From assembly GCA_963693085.1 (NCBI GenBank), contig OY856410.1, positions 1,392,592,863 through 1,392,656,862 of the forward strand: a stretch of DNA of 64,000 nucleotides, read 5' to 3'. The notes beneath the pieces were generated by a model. The model ran no database searches and was not told where the DNA came from. It saw only the letters and a list, made by a program, of their open reading frames with translations. Source of the stretch: Alisma plantago-aquatica (Eukaryota > Streptophyta > Magnoliopsida > Alismatales > Alismataceae). Positions 61,217 through 64,000 of this stretch are shown piece by piece; within the stretch, counting starts at the first letter, position 1; every line of letters begins with the position of its first letter. A program made the position numbers and the translations under genes.

Positions 61217-61310
61217 ATTATATTCACTAGTATTCATTGTATATTTATCTTTTATAAGAACACCATGTCCTTTGAGAAAATGGTATGAATGAAAAGACTT
61301 GTTTATATTT
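61217..61310 (+). mobile_element. Repeat R, LTR-like copy 2, right part (truncated)
   Basis: ATTCACTAGTATTCATTGTA and the following AAAATGGTATGAATGAAAAG match 44627-44720. Similarity fades after about 61310, so the last 60 bp of R and any target repeat are lost or unrecognisable. Confidence 0.6.
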
Positions 61311-61693
61311 TCTCATTTACAATTATTATCCAAACAAGATGCAAAAACAATGTTTCTATTTTTTGTAGGTACATAATAGTATTTATCTAACTCTATTACC
61401 AGCCCACTAGGAAGAGATAAACTATAAGTTCCTATAGTTGTGGCATCAACCCTTGATCCATTTGAAGCTCGTAGATCCACCTCTCCCTTCACTAAGGGTG
61501 TACTTCGTTTCAGATGACAAGGTATCTAAGATCCAAATCCAATATCCAATATCCAAATGTAGAAGTAGATAAGTATATATCTACAAAATGTATACCTAAA
61601 GTGGATATCTATATACACTCCTCCTTTTTTATTCCTCAAGGTAATGAGGGTAATTCCTTTTCCAAGGCCTAGCCTAGTGACAATGGTGATAAT
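61311..61693. other. Unassigned sequence
   Basis: No motif recognised. Short direct repeats of ATCCAAATCCAATATCCAAT type occur at about 61530-61557. A 72-codon minus-strand frame (61526-61744) crosses the LTR edge and is judged spurious. Confidence 0.4.
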
Positions 61694-63558
61694 TGTTGGA
61701 AGTATGCCCCGAGAGATAATCATATGATGATTGTAGTGACACACTTTATAATTGATTTAATTACTAATAAGGACAATTCCAATTATTACATTGGATTCAA
61801 TATAAAATAATGAATACACATAATAATGAGTAAGAGTGAATGAGTCAATGAATGTGCTTTTGAGTTGAGGAACTGGACATGAGATCATGTGTATGCTACA
61901 ATTATCCATTATTGTCTGGTTCCCTAGTTGAATATTATTGTGAAATTAGGACAATAATAGTACATTAAGACTAGTATGTGTTTTGACTAATGACTATGTC
62001 TCATTAGTCTTGATATTGTATTTCAAGTCAAACACGTTAAGAAAAAGTGTATTGCACAAATCCACCATGAATATTGCACATAGACGCCATAAATGATAGT
62101 CAAAATCTATCTCATGTTATTGTGGAGGTTGTGGACCTTAGACCTAAAGTCACTACTATGTACACATGTTGTTTAGTGTGCTTTAACACTACTCAACATG
62201 ATCTTGAATAACGGTTAACATATAAATAGTGTTTGGGTTCATTGTGACATATATGGATAATTGTGTGTGATGTAGATGGAATTTGTCCCTCCTATTGGAG
62301 TGATATCTTGGTCACTTAATGAGTGAGACTATGAAATGCACAACCATGCTCATTTGAGTCAACATATGATGTTGGGCCCGTATGTATCTCAAATAGTCTA
62401 CTCGAAATCAAGGAATAAACATTGAACATTGAGAGGATGTCATTTACATGCCTTAGATTCAATATGTATATCAAAGACAAATTGATTATATGATCCCTAT
62501 AACACTATTCAGGATACTAGGATGAAGTTGTTCTCCAACTTCTCTAATTACTTGGGTGTCAATGAATTCTTGCTAGATACTAAATGTTGTATGTGAAATA
62601 ATATGGTTACATATATCACTACCAGTGTCATTCAAGATCACATAGGGTGACACACGTAGGATTTATAGAGAAGAGGAGTGTAATAATGGAAAAATTATTA
62701 ATTAGTTTCTAAAGTTTATATAATCATTTAAATAATTAATGAACAGACCAAAATCTTAATAGATTGACTAGAGAGTCTATCTCTTAACTATATAGACATG
62801 TCGATCGACTAGAAACTCCAGTTGATTGACCAAGACGTGATCCACCCAATCGGTTGACTGGCTACTCGAATCACCTGACTAGATTAGATCATCCAATCGA
62901 CCAAATCACTAAGCTAGTCAATCAACTAGACTGTATCAGTGGATTGACTGATTAAATCTGGTATATTCTTACCCAGTCCAGTTGATCGTGTAGACTGGAC
63001 AATCACTAGATTTGAAGTCTGCATGCACCATTGAAAAACAACCCATATCAACTAGTTCATTGACCGCAGTAAACTAGTCCACTAATCGGCTATCCTCATC
63101 TGCTTCTTTTCATTTCCAAGGGTTTATTATAAATCCTACTTCCCTTTCTATTATATAAATAGGGACAATGATGGACAGAGTATTGGTTACACCTTTGTCT
63201 AGACATCATTACCTACAAGGAGAGAGAGGGGAGATTATGTAATGCTAGAACTTTGGGAACAAGAAGGTTTCTCCTTCCTTGTTGGCTCTTAAAGGGTGAT
63301 ATCAAGCTATCAATCATTTGCGTGGACTATATAGAGATGCAAACACATTAGTGGATACATTGAGAGAACTTCAGTGACATCCTCCTCTTCCTATTTTCTA
63401 GTCGTGAGTGACATCACCATATCTATTTTGCAATAAGGTATATATATTACAAACTTCCATATGATATATTATTATTGACAAAATATGCTCATGGGATGTG
63501 GATTACTAAATTTTTTATTTCTTCCAATGCACTTGTTGCATCCATGGATCCTACAACA
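61694..63558 (+). mobile_element. Probable Copia LTR (solo or 3')
   Basis: Begins TGTTGGAAGTATGCCCC, close to the TGTTGGAA.TATGCCCTAGAG start shared by many Angela/Tork-type Copia LTRs, and may end at ATCCTACAACA near 63558. A TATATAAAT box lies at 63152-63160. GTCGA/GTTGACTGG-type motifs cluster at 62790-62990. No primer site follows and no clear target duplication is seen, so a solo LTR is the simplest reading. The right edge is less certain than the left. Confidence 0.55.
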
Positions 63559-64000
63559 ATTGACTACCTTCTCCTTTAGATTTAAGTGCATACGACTTTG
63601 TATTCAATAAAGATTTAGAAATATTCTTATATTTTCCCTTTCCCTTTCCTTTAACCATATAAAAGAACTTTGACTTGTATTTATTCATCATAGTCTCGAT
63701 AGTTATCAACATGCCAAGTAATTCTAGCAACAATCAATCAAAGTTGTCATATTGTGGTTCACGACAAACTGACTGTTGGATTCCAAAAAGGATTGCAATA
63801 TGGCATTAGTAACCAATTCTTAGCACAAAAGGAATGTAAATTCCAAAGTTATATAACCAAATCAAATCAAATCAATTTCTAGGGTTTACACATACCCAAT
63901 CAACTTAAGTACATGGGGCCCAAATGGATCAACTTTAGTCTTGCTGCACTTAAACATGACCTTGGAGATATCATACCTCTCTTTTTTTGCTTGTTCTTGG
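63559..64000 (-). pseudogene. Copia gag-like fragment, antisense, runs off window
   Basis: The minus-strand frame at 63551-63733 reads LLELLGMLITIETMMNKYKS, then a Lys/Gly-rich run (MVKGKGKGKYKNISKS). This resembles the part of Copia Gag just before the zinc knuckle (LPELLNML...E....K plus a basic stretch). Further right the frame is broken. The fragment stops where the LTR begins, so the LTR may have landed in an older gag. Tentative. Confidence 0.35.

Overview
The window looks like the AT-rich, transposon-packed intergenic DNA of a flowering plant. I find no intact host gene, no tRNA or rRNA and no prokaryotic feature. Almost everything I can name is a plant transposable element (Copia, Gypsy, LINE, CACTA) or debris of one. 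Primer binding sites of initiator-Met and Asp type, plant LINE ORF1/ORF2 motifs and captured plant gene pieces (sterol glucosyltransferase, UDP-glucose 4-epimerase, HECT E3 ligase) support a plant. I cannot name the species.

The left half is a large direct duplication. Positions 1-15475 reappear at 19635-35480, about 2-4% different by eye, in the same order. Each copy holds: a gag remnant of a non-autonomous Gypsy-like element; a reverse-oriented SIRE/Maximus-type Copia LTR with its polypurine tract; a CACTA transposon end followed by captured gene fragments (a Pack-CACTA-like block); a reverse-oriented Gypsy gag, primer site and a 3.9-kb LTR containing a 31-bp minisatellite; and a reverse-oriented L1-type LINE into which that LTR is inserted. 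Between the copies (15476-19634) lie the LINE ORF1, a diverged sense-oriented relative of the 3.9-kb LTR, and an LTR end with an Asp-type primer site that leads into copy 2.

The right half is a nest. A repeat here called R has two LTR-like copies, starting at 35481 and 50658, and each is split by a younger retrotransposon. A nearly complete SIRE-type Copia (35664-44263) has LTRs of about 1.41 kb and one polyprotein reading path broken by about a dozen stops and a 1-base deletion. A degenerate Tekay/Del-like Gypsy (51195-61216) has 2.8-kb LTRs. After it come an unassigned stretch, a probable Copia LTR (61694-63558) and a reverse-strand gag-like fragment that runs off the end.

The items most worth following up are the multi-gene Pack-CACTA block, the age conflict at the copy-2/R junction, the intron-like segment between gag and pol of the Copia element, and the clusters of telobox and GTCGA-type motifs inside LTRs. 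All identities, percentages and boundaries come from reading the sequence and were not computed.
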